A stretch of 64,000 nt of DNA. Origin: Imbricaverruca yamaguchii (taxonomy: Eukaryota > Arthropoda > Thecostraca > Neoverrucidae). A program made the translations under genes and the position numbers. The stretch covers positions 124,001 to 188,000 of the forward strand of contig JAOTOL010001571.1 of NCBI GenBank assembly GCA_034440575.1, in the 5' to 3' direction. The stretch's first letter is position 1; the number at the start of each line of letters is the position of its first letter. Under the pieces are notes generated by a model. It searched no databases. It was not told the origin of the DNA and saw nothing but the letters and a program-made list of their open reading frames with translations. Below, piece by piece: positions 1-12,739 of this stretch.

Positions 1-2595
1 AGCCAGATCTCAATTTTCCATCTATGTCATGCACAGTTCAGGGGCTGCTGACGAACATGCGATATGTACTCACGGCGAATTTTATCGGCCTGGAATTTTA
101 TCGGCCTACAGTTCCATTGCCCTTGCATTCCTCTTAAAACATAAAGTGCATTAATTTAATGTGTGTTCACAGCGGCGCATACGACTGTCGCATTTTCCCG
201 CTTTTGCCAAGAAACGATTCAAAGAACATCATCCAATGATGATTAGTTAAGCACAGCATTAGCCAACCTCCCTACTGCAATGTTCATTACAGCCTGTCTG
301 CATATAGGTGTTCTAAAAGGCACGTCCTTCAACGACGTGGCCCACCTCATATTGAACAATTTATTACCTGATAAATTTTACCGGACTCGTCTTTTAAAAC
401 CATTTTTCGTCCAAGAGGTGATAAAACGAAGCTTCTATTGCGTCCTGTGGGTACTAGACTTCTTACAAGGTGGTTAATCTTTGCTGTTAAGTTCTGGCGA
501 ATTTGCAACTGGGTAGTCATATATTAAAACTATCGGCCAGTCGCCCCATCTCCGGCGAACCGGAGAATTTAATTAAGCATGTGATGCGGCACTATAAGGC
601 CCACAAAAGGCCATAAAGTGTCCCAGAGTGTTATAGCATGCAATATTTACATCTGCCCTTCCGAGAGCGGTGTCAATAACACTAGTCAGATGTTACACTC
701 CGGTCGGATCGCAGATGTGACCCACTGAAGCTGCCGCAGATTGCGGTATGGCAGGGTGAGCAAGCTAGCTTACGAGCTTGTTGACAACTCCTCTCGGGAT
801 TTGGGCTCTATGGTGAACGGTTGGTTGCTTGGCTAAAGTCTCTTCGGCCATCTTCGGTCATTTCGAAAACGTGATGAAGGAAATGGGGAAAAAATAGCGT
901 TGAAAGTAATGTATCCACCTGGCGAAGGGACTTGAGGCTTGCATATTTTTTAACGCAGTTGAGAAAATGTCTGGAAGTATGGGCAAGTTCACAAGAGCGA
1001 GGAAGCCAGGTTGCAGGTGTAGGGAGCAAGATAAATAACAACATGCTGTCATAACTGTAATACGGAGACGTGGTTGCTGACTAGTATGAACTGGGCGCTC
1101 ATCTCTATCCTTATGAATTACTTAACGTGTGAACATGTGTGACATGTGTAACATGTGAGCACGCGGGGATTTTTCCTTAGTCTCTGCCCAGATTGCAGGG
1201 CTGTCCACTTGGTGCATTTGATCAGAACGCAAAGTGTGCGTATCAGAGCCACCAGTAGAGGACGTTTTTCGGAGCAATCAAATAAATCAGTTTCCTAGAT
1301 CCCTGGATCGCGGTCGATTCCGACGTGCTTCAGGAAGTCGTCATTCTCTGGTACTCATTATGTGGACTTCGCCTAGATTGTGAACTGACGCTTATATAAG
1401 TTCTTCATATAAAAGTCGTGTGCTGCGTGTTTTATTAATACCACTAGGCTTCGATTAGAAGCATTCGAAAATAGTTCGTTTATTTCGTATTTGCCACGCC
1501 CATATCACCAGCAGCACGCGCCTATGGTCGACGAAACCCTAGATTCCATTACGGTTCTGGGTGAGTAATGTGTATGCAAGTTCATTTCGTCTGGCAGCGA
1601 CAGCCAAGGGTTTGCCTCGCTTGTACGATGACTGGTTCTCAAATCCAATAATTTCTCAAATCCAATAACCATTAATGTCCTTGTGTCGACCTGGCTGATA
1701 GTTATAGCAATACGGCGACATCTTGTGCAGCAGTTTCAACAGCAACAACACTGACGAATACGGTTCGCAAAGCCGTGCTTCCAAGTTTCTGGGCACCCGC
1801 GACAGACAGCCATCCAACGTCCGCACGTCTGCTTACTTCAGTAGGTCGGCTACATCTTGCCGCGTCAGCTCCGTCCGGGCGATCCGCTCGCACGAGAGGG
1901 ACCCAGTCGTCTACGGGGAGAAGGCCCACCAGGTCAACGCCCTGCCCTGTCACAGGCCGACATCACCTATTGCAACACACCGCGAAGGGAGAAATCCGGT
2001 CGTCGTAGTCCAGACACGCCCCGGGTGTGGCTCGATTGTATGGTGCATGTGTGCCATATTCCCATGACGACACATCATCCGCCGATCGGCCGTCGTCGTC
2101 CGGCACTGAAGATGACCAATCCAAACACCTGGCCACAATAGAGAATCGAGGCGTCAATCTGCAGAGGTCTGCGGCGGCAGTTACTGGCCCACCGCCTGAG
2201 GTCCGCTCGGAGCCCGGATCCCACGATGTATGGGAGCAGCCGTGATTAGGCGGTTAAACGCATTCGAAAGAGGGTCCAAAGATAAGTTAGTTACAAATGT
2301 AGTTAGGAAGAGCTGGGGATCAGCGTATCAGATCAGATTACCGGGCGTATCAGCTAGTCATTGGATACTACTCACGTCTGTTGAAAGCAAAAAAACGGTT
2401 CAAAGCTGCCAATCCGGCCACGGACGATGCCCAAGGAGAGGGAGCATACCTTTTCCTCTCCCCGTCTGAAATTTAGACGGTTTCTAGGCATGAAAGGAGA
2501 CCAATCACGTTATCCGGAGGCCCGAGCTTCGTGATGCAATTGTATTACATGGAGCCCAAAGAGGTCTTGAAAAGGCCATGACATCTAGCAAATTC
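1..2595. other. Unassigned sequence
   Basis: No recognisable gene, repeat or RNA. Open frames are short (under 120 codons), overlap on both strands around 1.7-2.2 kb, and show no family motif. A short ACATGTG-type repetition is visible near 1130-1160. Confidence 0.5.
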
Positions 2596-2599
2596 CTCC

Positions 2600-3490
2600 T
2601 GGCTAGGACACTCATGAACCCTCCTGTCTCTCCTGTCTCTCCTGTCTCCTGTTTCTCTTGTCAGATCCTCACACTCCGTCTGGGGGGGGGTCGATAGAGA
2701 CCCCTCCTCTAATCTGCAAAGTAAGCGTTGCACGAAAACGAAACAGATGTCATCGGAAAGTACTCGACGAGTAGGGCCAGACGCCACTCCGTAAGGAAAA
2801 TCCAGAAAACGTGACGTCACTAGGGGCCTAGAGTTTCACGACTTACATCATGTAAGTCGTGGGTCTCTGAGGGGTTTATTTTGAGGGAGATTTGAAAATA
2901 AAATAAAAATTGGAATCAGGAGAAGGAAAATGAAATCGGCCAGGACCATAAAAGTTGTGGTCGCCCAAAAGTCATCAAATCATCTAAAAATATTTGTGAA
3001 GGTTTCAAATTTTGAGTTTTCAAGTTTTCTTTAATTTTCCTTTTGTAATGGGTGGAGCGCACCAGAAAATGTTGTTCGAAGTCAACTTGCTTAAAAAATG
3101 CATATTTTAGCCAGAATCTTCGATTTTAACTAATGGGCAAATAATATATAAAACTAACAAGCAATTAAAAACGAAAAAAAGAAAAATTCCTCTGGTGCGC
3201 TTTGTCGCGTCCCTAAAGATAAGCAAACGTTATAAGTTTCATTAAAATGTCTTTATCCGCTAAGGCGTGACAACTGGTTGAACTTTTTTGGAGGTGACCT
3301 CACTTGACATTGAGTAATTCGTTGACCCTAGATGGCCTGACCCTAGAAGAAGTTTGACACAACATGCCAAATTGATGTGGGAAAAGGTATGCCAAATTTA
3401 GCCGCGCTGCCACGCGCCGTTCCCTTACAGTCCGCGGACAACCTTAGGGGGTCGTCAACGACCCCCCCCGAGACGGCGCGGGTAAATTTT
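2600..3490. repeat. Fold-back-type repeat, copy 1
   Basis: This segment shares blocks with 28297-28545 and 32094-33455: a start near CATGAACCCT, a G-run/C-run hairpin (about 2682-2706), a conserved ATGTCATCGGAAAG block, GTGACGTCAC at 2811-2820, an A/T-rich middle and a right end near GAGACGGCGCGGGTAA. Inside it are two hairpins: 2837-2861, with 12-bp perfect arms around a single base, and 3447-3466, with 9-bp arms GGGGGTCGT and ACGACCCCC. No coding capacity is apparent. The termini and any target duplication are not resolved, so the transposon class is unknown. Confidence 0.7.
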
Positions 3491-3499
3491 TAATACACG

Positions 3500-6400
3500 G
3501 CACGATTCCTCGATATATTGTCTGGAGGTCCTACAACAGATCGCTCATTTAGTATTAATAGGAAGCTCCTATAACATCCGAAAATAACCCGAAGATCGCT
3601 GGACGCCCGTTAAGTTGTCTGGAGACCCCAGGTAAAAACGTTTAACAGGAGGCCCACTAGTATCGAATACTCCCCAGCACATAAGACACCCGACCATGCC
3701 GTGCTCGTGGCACCAGGACAGGGGGTTCATTATTCCTGACAGACGGTTCCTGGAGCTCGCGAGAAGCTGAAACGTCTGGCAGTTGACAGGAGACCACGAG
3801 AAAGGCCCGGGAGACAGCACGTGCAGCAAGGCCACGGAGCTTAATGAGGCTCTAAGGAACCGAGGGACCCTGTGGGCGATCGTTTCCTACCTCCCCGCCC
3901 ACAGGTCCACCTCCTGGAAGAAATTGTTGGCGACGTCTCTGACTATACTCTAATTGTCAGATGCTTTCTAGTCGTTGTAGCAATAGCTTGCAACAACTTG
4001 CTAAACAGTGCGAAATCTCGAACAGTGCTGTAGCAGTATCTGAATCTCTCATACCATATCGGTTTCAATCGATATTTTGAAATTCAAAACGACACAGTGG
4101 GCTTTCCTCATCTTGGTACATATTTCACCGGGTCTAGAGCCCACTAGCAGCTATAGCAGCCCACGAACTGCATCAGCCCACAGCTACACTAGCAGATGTA
4201 GCACTCACGAAATTGTCTACTTGGGCTCCAGACACTGGAATATTCGAGGAAAATGACTGCCTGCTCATGCCCTATACCCGGGCGGCATGAGCCTACCGTT
4301 AATGTAAGCATGGGTTGCGACAGTAGTACTGAACAACTGAATTACTTAATGAAATTGCCACGTCTGAAATATAATGTTTGTTCCACAAAGGACGGCACTA
4401 CCACCGGCTGTATGCTGCTTGACAGTCTCCTAAGTGAACGTTATGTGTTGATATTCAGCACTATGACTATGCAGGTGTTACATGGAAAGCATGGACTTAA
4501 AGGTATTGTAATAGTGTAGTCCTGAATCGTCATTTATCTTTGGCACCAACATTGAGTCCCGTACCAATGTTCTCCGAAGTTTAACTGTCGTTGTGCATGC
4601 ATTGCCGATACTGAGTGGTGAAAATATGTATCTAGCATTCCTTTCCAATGACTCTTTGAACTGCATTTGCAATTATATTTACATATTTACCTACACGGAA
4701 GTATTATGCACGACCTTACGGCGAGCGACGGTTTCAGATGTGAAATGAAGAAATTGGTTGGCTGAACAGCAAGTGATTTAATGAACACCGTCAATGTTAA
4801 TGACAGTCGTTGCCGACATCGACAACGACATGTGTTGTTGTCGACATTCGTTGATAACATGCATGACATATCGTCGTCGTTCACGTGCATGATCCTGATC
4901 TTGATGATGTTCTGCTTCGGCTAGTATGCTTATTTGCTTGTCGTGATCGCTCCACGGGTGGCATGCTTCTGGCTAGATGATCATTTCTGGCTACAATTAT
5001 TGCACGATCGGCTGATCCCCAATCGGCTAGGTGAGCATCCCTGCCTACGATGCACGTTTCGTCATCTTTCAGCGGCACATACTTGGAGAAACGATAAACC
5101 TCAGTACCTCACAGGCAAAGCTATAAAGTAGAGGTGAATTCATCCGGCGATTTTACCGCCACTTCTGCCCCACAGCGAAGTGTCATCACCAGTGAATCGA
5201 ATCGACTGATGGACATGTGAACCCAGGCTAAGCACTCCGGGGCGTCAGGGCAATTTCCTTTCATGGTACTAATGCACTAGCTATTGATGGAGATGAAAAT
5301 TATCCGGAAGTCAGCCGCTCGGAAGTGAACGCCCACATAAAAATTACCCAGGAAATAGTTTACTTCGACCGATTGAAAACTGCTATCATGTAAATCTGCT
5401 GTTGTGTGCAGACAGGGTGTTGAGGCAGCCCCTACAACTGGCGGGCACAAACCATCTGTTGGCAGCCCTGGGCATGGGCGAATCCAAATGAGGCGTGTTT
5501 CCCTCTGAACCTTTAACAGATAACACAGTGTGTATTTTCTATGGCAGCAGCATACAATTGATGGACTAAAGTAACACAATTACCTTTCTAATTTTATTTT
5601 TCGCATCACATACCCCAAAATTGGTCAACATCAGAAAAAGGTGACAACGGGTATACTGGCATTTAAACTATATTGGTTAGTCTGCTGTCTACTGCCTAGC
5701 CATCTACTAGCCCACAATGCAAGCAACATAATTTCGGCTCTCATAAGGCAGTCTTGGTTTGCCATGTCTAAGAATAGGCAAAAAGTCTCCGCAAACATCG
5801 AGGTGAAAACGTTACACCATTCGAAGCATTATTCTCCGATTTGTTTATTTATCACTCGCATATCCAGTACTTGTATCGTGCATTTGAATAATTCCAAGAT
5901 AATGCTCCTTTTTACTTTATATTGAGTCACACAGTCCGCGTTGGACATTCTGTTCCTTGACCGCCTACAAGTGTTGTCTAATGAGACTGCCCGATTTGGT
6001 TTCCGTTGCCTTACGAGTCAGGCATATAGGGCGCGTTTAGCCATCGACGCATAGCACCAAGATTATCATGTAAATTACCGGCGAATGCTATACATTGCAA
6101 GCGAGATGGTTTGAACGATTCGTTGCCGTGTCGAAGACAGCGTTGACAATTTGTACACCTCTGCTGGCGACATAAATCACTGTCAGACACGTTTCCTCAG
6201 TTATTTGGAACAGGAACTTGGGGATACAATTTCTGAGTGGGTCTACGACCGATGAGGCGATGCGATTGTTTTTCGAGTTGAACTTAGGACATAATATGCA
6301 ATGGTTATTGACAATATACTTAACTGCTAGGTCTATGAAGATCAAGTTCGATGGCGTATAATATTCTTAGCTGCAACAGACTAACTGGCCAGCTATTTGT

Positions 6401-8730
6401 TTATCAGACGCATGGCTAAGCAAAGATACTTTGTGATGAGATGTGCTTTGAGAAGAGCAACTATGAAATCTTTGCAACAAGCAGAAGCAGTGAAAGGGAG
6501 GAGGTCTGCAATTTGCATTCACAATTATTTCGAATCACGGGAAAGACGAGATATTTTAGAACAATTTGATGAAGTTTCTCTTGTGGAAAGAATTCCAAAT
6601 AGTAGCAGATCTATCATCATTTGCAGGTTTTTCGTCCCCCAACTTTGTCTCAAGATAATTCCCTTGAAGGCAGCGATTAACAGGTTATCATCGACTGAAT
6701 CGGCATCAGTTTATGCGACATGCCAGGATCATCGATGTTGAAAAGGTGATCGATGCTGACGATGCCGAAAACAGCAGTCATTCGGCAGTGACCAGCAATT
6801 GATATTGTGTAAACATATAGCCAACAAGGCCCAACTGCTCTACCCTTATGCACTTTATAGTGCACCACGCTAATCTTCAGATTGCAACTCCGCAACCATG
6901 CATCAATAGGCCAAAAGCTTTATCTCAAGACAGCTCAGTGTGCATTCTACATCGACTAGACGCGGTTAGACTATTTAATATTAGAGTACAATGCAACGAG
7001 AAAGTCCCGTTTCTATATGTCAAGGCTGCGAGCTCTCAGCAAGCGTGCGCCACTCAGGAAATTACTGTCTCTCAGGAGCATTCGCACTGTCACGAAATTA
7101 CCGTCACCATGCAACCGTTCGCAGCAATAGCCTTCTGGTATGGTATACCGTATGATTATAAAACTATCCGCCCGGCGGAATTTCCCGAGGGTGCTAGTCA
7201 GTCTTGTCATTGAAGTATTTATTCGATTCACATCAGGACTGAGACTTAGGGCAGAGCCTTCGCCGGCAAGCATGCTATAGCACGAGTCGAATTTTGGATA
7301 TTGATAGTTGCTTGACAGTGTGAATTGTTGCACAGGTTGCACTATGTGGGGTGTTTTGACGAGTGATGTCATATACACAGTACGCATTCACAAAATACAC
7401 ATTACACTCATTAATAGGCTGAGAATCAGTCGCTATTGGAATGGTATAAAATGCAGCCAGATCGGGGACGATTTGGTGGTGGTTCGCATCAAGGTCACCT
7501 TGTTGCCTCTATTACTCTTCTGGGTCATTATACTGGAACCTATTCCGAGGGTACCCTAGGATTCCAGAGGACGAAAAATAAATTATCCAAGGATCACATG
7601 ATACCTAGCGTGTTCTCCTGAACTGGTTTGTCCGTTGTTCGCGCATCAGACTAGCTGACCTGGCTGAGTTGTGCTGCTGCAACTGCGTGTGTGCAACGCG
7701 CGTTCGAGTCTACCTGCCTGGACAAAGTGTGCCGACCCGAAGAACCGCACAGAACAAACCAACGCGGACGCTGCGAAAACTGGATGGAATAAATGTTGCA
7801 CATCCAAGCAATCGAATTTGCAATCCAACAATTTTGCAAAAATCACTGTGCAGCCTCCAAAACGAATGCAAACTCTGCACTCGGAATCCCGATCATTCAT
7901 GATATATTCAAGCTTCGATCAAGCTGCCAAAGTTCTCAGAAGTCATGCTTCTGTCATGTGCACACTCACGTTGTTGAGTACGTCATCACCATTGCTTGAT
8001 ATTTTTATTGGCAATGATCCAGCGCAACCATTCCCGACTGAATTCCACCGACATAAAACGTTGGATTTGTGTTGATTGAGAGCTTTGTTTTATATCGGCA
8101 AGAGCAACCTGCGAAGCTGATTGCACTGCCAATGCAGCAACGGAAGTTTATCTTCATTGCAGTAGAAAATTTCCTCACACACTTTGTTGTGCCTCTTGGA
8201 TAAAGAATCACGAACGTACAACAAAGGAAAATCCACCATACACCAATTATTGCAGTCAATACATTAAACATGACATGTGGTAGGACTGTCTATTTGTTCA
8301 TGGGACACCGATCTGTTTTAGCAGTGTAACTCAAGTGAGTAGGAGTAAACTCTATGCTTTGTCTCCGATAGCTTGACGATAATTCAACCGGGAGAGCGGA
8401 TTTCTCTGGTCTTTCTGGGTGGTCAGATTCCGCGTCATCTTACTTTTGTTTTCCAAGATTAGCCGGTAGTGTTTTATGGCATCGACCCGCAAAACCAGCA
8501 GCAGCGATTCGAATCCAGCTCGTATTAAAAGTTGTTTGGTGCTGCTGTTGCCGCGTCGGTGATGTCAACCCCAAACTGATGCAGCCCCGATAGCTGGGAT
8601 GGCAGGAACGCCGGCCTGCATCAGTTTCTCCTATCCTGCCAAGACAGGGATCGTTTCGGTAGACGCGCAGCTTTTAACGCCCGGCTGACAGGGGCAACTG
8701 GCAGCCGGCCCGATAAGGCCGCAAACGCGG
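3500..8730. other. Unassigned sequence
   Basis: No confident gene. Around 6490-6640 (+) the open frame reads like the N-terminal helix region of PIF/Harbinger-type transposases (an RERRDILEQF-like stretch followed by an LVER segment), but no catalytic domain follows, so this is a weak resemblance only. Other open frames have no family signature. Confidence 0.4.
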
Positions 8731-8740
8731 CAATGGGACG

Positions 8741-8857
8741 ATTGCGTCGTGGCATTGCGTCGTGGCATTGCGTCGTGGCACTGCGTCGTGGCATTGCGTC
8801 GTGGCATTGCGTCGTGGCACTGCGTCGTGGCACTGCGTCGTGGCATTGCGTCGTGGC
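8741..8857. repeat. 13-bp minisatellite, 9 units
   Basis: Nine head-to-tail copies of ATTGCGTCGTGGC, differing only by ATT/ACT at the second base of the unit. Each unit carries two CpG dinucleotides. The 39-bp triple period creates open frames on both strands that should not be read as genes. Confidence 0.95.
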
Positions 8858-9544
8858 ACGGCCTCTCGGCGTGAATTCCGTTATTCAACTGGTATTTCCC
8901 GCTGACGCGGTCGGTGAAGGTCCGCGCAAGAGGCTCCATTCAGCAGTTGACTCTCATAAGCTATATCATGAAACATTAAGAATTAATTCGTGGAGAAAAA
9001 CGCATGACAAAACATCACATCGCTGATGCCAGGAGTGTTATGTGATAGTTGCAATATTCAGTTTCCAAACCAGGTAACGAAGAAACGAAGTTCTCCAATA
9101 AATCCCACATTTATAATTTACGATAACCGGTTAAGTGTCACCTTTACCTAGTGAGGGATTCAATATTGTTTATAGCAGAATTGTATTCGAGCATTGCTTC
9201 CAAATTGCTTTCAAAGTTAAGTGCTTTGTCTCATTTGGCAGCATTATCTGGCAGAAGAATGTGGAGGGAACGTCAGGAATATGGGTGTGGGACTGGAAGT
9301 ATAAGCACGGGAATATACAATGATGAACAGCATCAGGCTGTTGACAACGGTCTCTAAATGAAGACTGGACGGAAATACATCGTAGGCGCAATGTCTGGTT
9401 GTTCATAACGGTCCCAAGGTGAGGATTATGGAAGATCACGCAGTCATCACATAGTGTCAGAACAGGGATACGAATTCACAGAAGTTGTTTGGCTGTACCT
9501 CTATATCGTAACAATTATGCAGGCTCAGTTTCGTTTAACAACTC

Positions 9545-9546
<2 letters not shown>

Positions 9547-9602
<56 letters not shown>
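9547..9602. repeat. (AT)28 microsatellite
   Basis: Uninterrupted AT dinucleotides for 56 bases. It lies immediately upstream of the Gypsy gag-like remnant. Confidence 0.97.
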
Positions 9603-9605
<3 letters not shown>

Positions 9606-10250
9606 CCGTCACAGCCTTCCTGAACACTTTAAAAAGTGGGCACGACAGTTGGAAATACACATATTGGTAAGTGGTGCGTCTTCGAAATCCAATAAAGTTC
9701 GTACAGCCATCATTCCCCATTGTGCGGGGCCTGATATTGTTGAAATCTATGACCAGGCGGGGATTGATGAGGGTGAGAATAAAGCGAATCCAAATACAGC
9801 GCTCAACAAGTTAGAGGGGTTTTGCTGCCCTAAACCGACTGAAGTGTTCCTCAGCTTCGAGTTTTGGAGGCCCAATCAGTGAGCCTTTTGACAACTTCCT
9901 GCCAAACAAACTGTATCAATGGCACGTACAGGTAACTGCAAACAAAGGACGCATGCTGAGAAACAAAATATTATTCACAGTCAAAAACAAACTACAAGAA
10001 ATGCTTCTTCGGGAGCATGACCTGACACTTCTCAGGGCCATCGACATCTGCCGTGCAGATGAAGCCATACAGATAACAACTCAAGAGATGGCAGAACCAA
10101 AAACCGTTGCTGAAATTGAGGCAAAAGTATGTGCAGTAAGAAGCCAATACGCACAAAATAGGAGGAGACCATCCACTAACACAGGACCCATAGCTATGAG
10201 TGAGGGTCGTGGAAGCTCTTCTGAATGGTCCAGAAGGGAGGATCCTAGAT
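9603..10250 (+). pseudogene. Gypsy gag-like remnant
   Basis: The first part (9603-9881) ends in a stop after a segment resembling the gag region before the FWRxNQ-type motif (here FEFWRPNQ). It resumes in another frame with LREHDLTLLRAIDICRADEA, the usual gag motif in which a REPDLTL-type segment is followed by an AxxICRAxE helix. The (AT)28 tract runs into its 5' side and the original start is lost. In life, gag would form the capsid-like particle of the retrotransposon. A zinc knuckle was not seen before the SINE insertion at 10.4 kb. Confidence 0.75.
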
Positions 10251-10400
10251 TACTAGAAGTATCCGAAAAGTTCGCAACGTATGGCTACCGAAGCCACCTA
10301 CAAGGTCTGATGTATCTGGTGGTAGTTATGACTTTGCAACGCACTCATCATCTGAGAACACATGGCATTGCCTACCTCTCAGCCTGGCAGGAAAGGCGAG

Positions 10401-10473
10401 CACCGAGGGGATTCACACCCCGTACCTCTGGCCTGTCATGCGCCCAGCTTAACCACTGAGCTATCGGTGCCCC
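10401..10473 (-). repeat. tRNA-like SINE head within the Gypsy element
   Basis: Read on the minus strand, the segment has a tRNA-like A box (TAGCTCAGTGG), a T-arm/B box (GGTGTGAATCC between GGGG and CCCC) and closing arms GCACCG/CGGTGC. The anticodon arm is poor, so it is more likely the head of a tRNA-derived SINE or a tRNA pseudogene than a working tRNA. It sits between the gag and protease parts of the Gypsy remnant, so it was probably inserted after that element. Confidence 0.6.
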
Positions 10474-10574
10474 TAGGATGTGTTTAGCAATTGGGAAGCA
10501 GTGCACGCAGTGGGTGACCACAGAGACAAAAAAGACAGAAGACCAGAGCGCCATACTTCTTCGGTGAGATTGGA

Positions 10575-12735
10575 GAGGACATAGTAAATGACTAGCCATG
10601 GTAAGTAACTCTCAACATCAACAACAATCCAATGCAATTCAAGATTGGCATTGGTGCTGAGAGCTCGTAATGACCAAGGATGCATATGCATAGCTGCTTA
10701 GGGTGTCAAGTAAAGCTTAACAAGCCCTGATAGAGAATTACATATTTGGGGAGAGTTCACAACAGCATTCATATTGAAAGAAACTGTGTCAATTCAAATT
10801 AGTGGTACTAGATGGTCCATCAACAAACACCTTGCTTACAAGAAATGTCACAGTGAACATCAGCCTGATTAGGCGAATAACGGAGGTCAAAGTAGGTCTA
10901 ATGAAGACGTCAGCAGTACATGTCAAGCTGAGTGACGATGTCAGGCCATACTGCCGTAATACAGCAAGACACATCCGCCCTCCGCTACAGGGAGCTAGCA
11001 AAGACGAAGTGGATCGCATGGTGGAAAACAACGTCACAAGGCTGGTTACATAACAAGGAGAATGATGTTCACCCGCTGTGCCTGTCATGAAGACGAATAC
11101 GAAAGTTAGGATATGTGTGTATCTCAGGCATTTCAATTCAACAGGGTAAAGAGAACAGTGCATGCTACAAAACCTGGAACATGTAGCACCATACTTGACA
11201 GGATCCACTACATTCTCCACCCTAGATGCAGCAAATGGATTCTGACATCCCTCTGTATGAGGTCAGTCGGAAGCCTCATTGCACCATTCGGGAATTCCGC
11301 ATTCACAACATTGTTATTTGACATCTCTTTTGCTAGCGAGAGCTTCCAGAGAAAATGAGTGATGCGTGTGAGTGTGAGTAGTTGTAGTTTTTTGGTCCGC
11401 CAGACGATTCGGCTATATCGCACCAATTGAGTGAGATCCTCGAGGGCCATGAAGGCGCAAAGATCATCATTGATGTAATCCTGATACTTGGTGATACAAC
11501 AGAGCAGTATGATGCATGCTTGTAGAAAAGCATGCAGAAATCAAATCGAACACAGCCAGGACAAATCTCTGTTCTATTAGAGGGAGCTGACATGCTTCGG
11601 ATATGTTGTCAGAGAAGAGGGGACCAAAAGAAATCCCAACAAGGCGAATGCCATTGCAACAATGCCAACACCAACAAACATCACTGAGCTCCGAGGAGTT
11701 CTGGGAATATTTATCTGCTTCATCAAAGTATCCCGAACCTGTCATCTGTGCTCAAGCCAATGTCAGACTTACTTAAATGTGATGCAGCATGGCTATGGGA
11801 ACCATCTCAGCAGGTGCCTTTAACCAAGCAAAAACACTCATGTGTACAGGCAAACGCTGCCATATTACGACAAGTCAAACCCTATACTGATCAGTGCCAA
11901 CGCAAGTTCCTATGGTCTGGGTGCAGTGTTGATGTAGCGACATTCAGCGATCTCCAGATCAGAAACCGGTAGGTTCCAGAACTCTGAATAACACGGAACA
12001 GAAATATTAACAGATCGAAGGGAATGCCTGGCAGCATTCTGGAGCTGCGAAAAGATTGCTGGCTATGTTACAGGTCTGGAAAATTGCACTTCGCTGACAA
12101 ACCACAAACCACTGGTATTCCTGTTCCAGACAAAGACCATCGATGAATTTCCCATAAGGTGTCAACGGATGGAGATCCTTGTGATGGATGCGTTTCAATG
12201 CAGATTTTGCACATGGACAAGGCAAGAACCTCATCAACTCCATCAAGTCTAATGTCAAGTTAAGAAGATGAATGGATGAAACAAGAGGAGGAAGACTATT
12301 TTCGGTCTATTCGAGTAAATTGACCTGCACATCCAGCCAGGCTGAGTCAATTTGAAGATGAGATCAGAGTAGATCGAACTCTGAGTGATGAGATACATCA
12401 AGGCGGTGTGGCAAAGATATGCTGCGCTCCTGTCAGCTGACATCAAGACCTGTTTGAAGGTTGGTTGGCTATTTGAATTTTAGGGCACATCGACCATGTT
12501 TGGTCATGTAGCGCCCAGTATTTGAAGGTACTGAGGTAGTAAGATCTGGCTGATAGTTGCTGAACTCATCACATTCCACAAGAATGGCTGTGAAGACAGT
12601 TGACAAAGTGGTCTCAGCAAGGCGTCCTCAAAGCGGTCGATCATCACACTCCCTCCTACCTCATCGAGGCGACCGACAAAGGGACACTTCGGCGAAGCCG
12701 AAAGTATCTCATGAAGGCAGATTAATCTGCATCGG
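10575..12735 (+). pseudogene. Gypsy pol-like remnant (PR, RT, RNase H, tail)
   Basis: Protease: about 10600-10665 reads VTLNINNNPMQFKIGIGAE, where the family has a DTGA active site; the catalytic Asp is lost (GIGA). RT: 10900-11030 carries the KLSDDVRP...DEVDRMVENN region; about 11105-11240 corresponds to the strand before the first catalytic Asp (LRHFN...STLDAANGF); 11640-11710 matches the PTPTNITEL connection. RNase H: about 11900-12235 holds a SANASSYGLGAVLM-like segment, then RRECLAAFWSCEKIAGYV and TNHKPLVFLF, including the HKP motif. The linker to integrase is seen near 12380-12440. Near 12640-12715 a YLIEATDKGTLRRSRKYL tail resembles the post-integrase end. Multiple stops and frame changes make it a pseudogene. 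Confidence 0.8.
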
Positions 12736-12739
12736 ACCA

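Larger units (their letters stand above)
9603..12735 (+). mobile_element. Degenerate Ty3/Gypsy LTR retrotransposon, internal region
   Basis: On the plus strand, across several frames, the segments line up in the order of a Gypsy internal region: gag-like, aspartic protease, reverse transcriptase, RNase H, linker and the tail that follows integrase. Frameshifts and stop codons are frequent, so nothing is functional. The region between about 12470 and 12570 is far too short to hold an integrase core, indicating an internal deletion. Long terminal repeats were not identified. A tRNA-like SINE head interrupts it near 10.4 kb. Confidence 0.8.

Noticed and set aside
6397..6741. Possible PIF/Harbinger-type N-terminal segment
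   Set aside because: Only one short resemblance (RERRDILEQF region); no DDE domain or terminal repeats found nearby.
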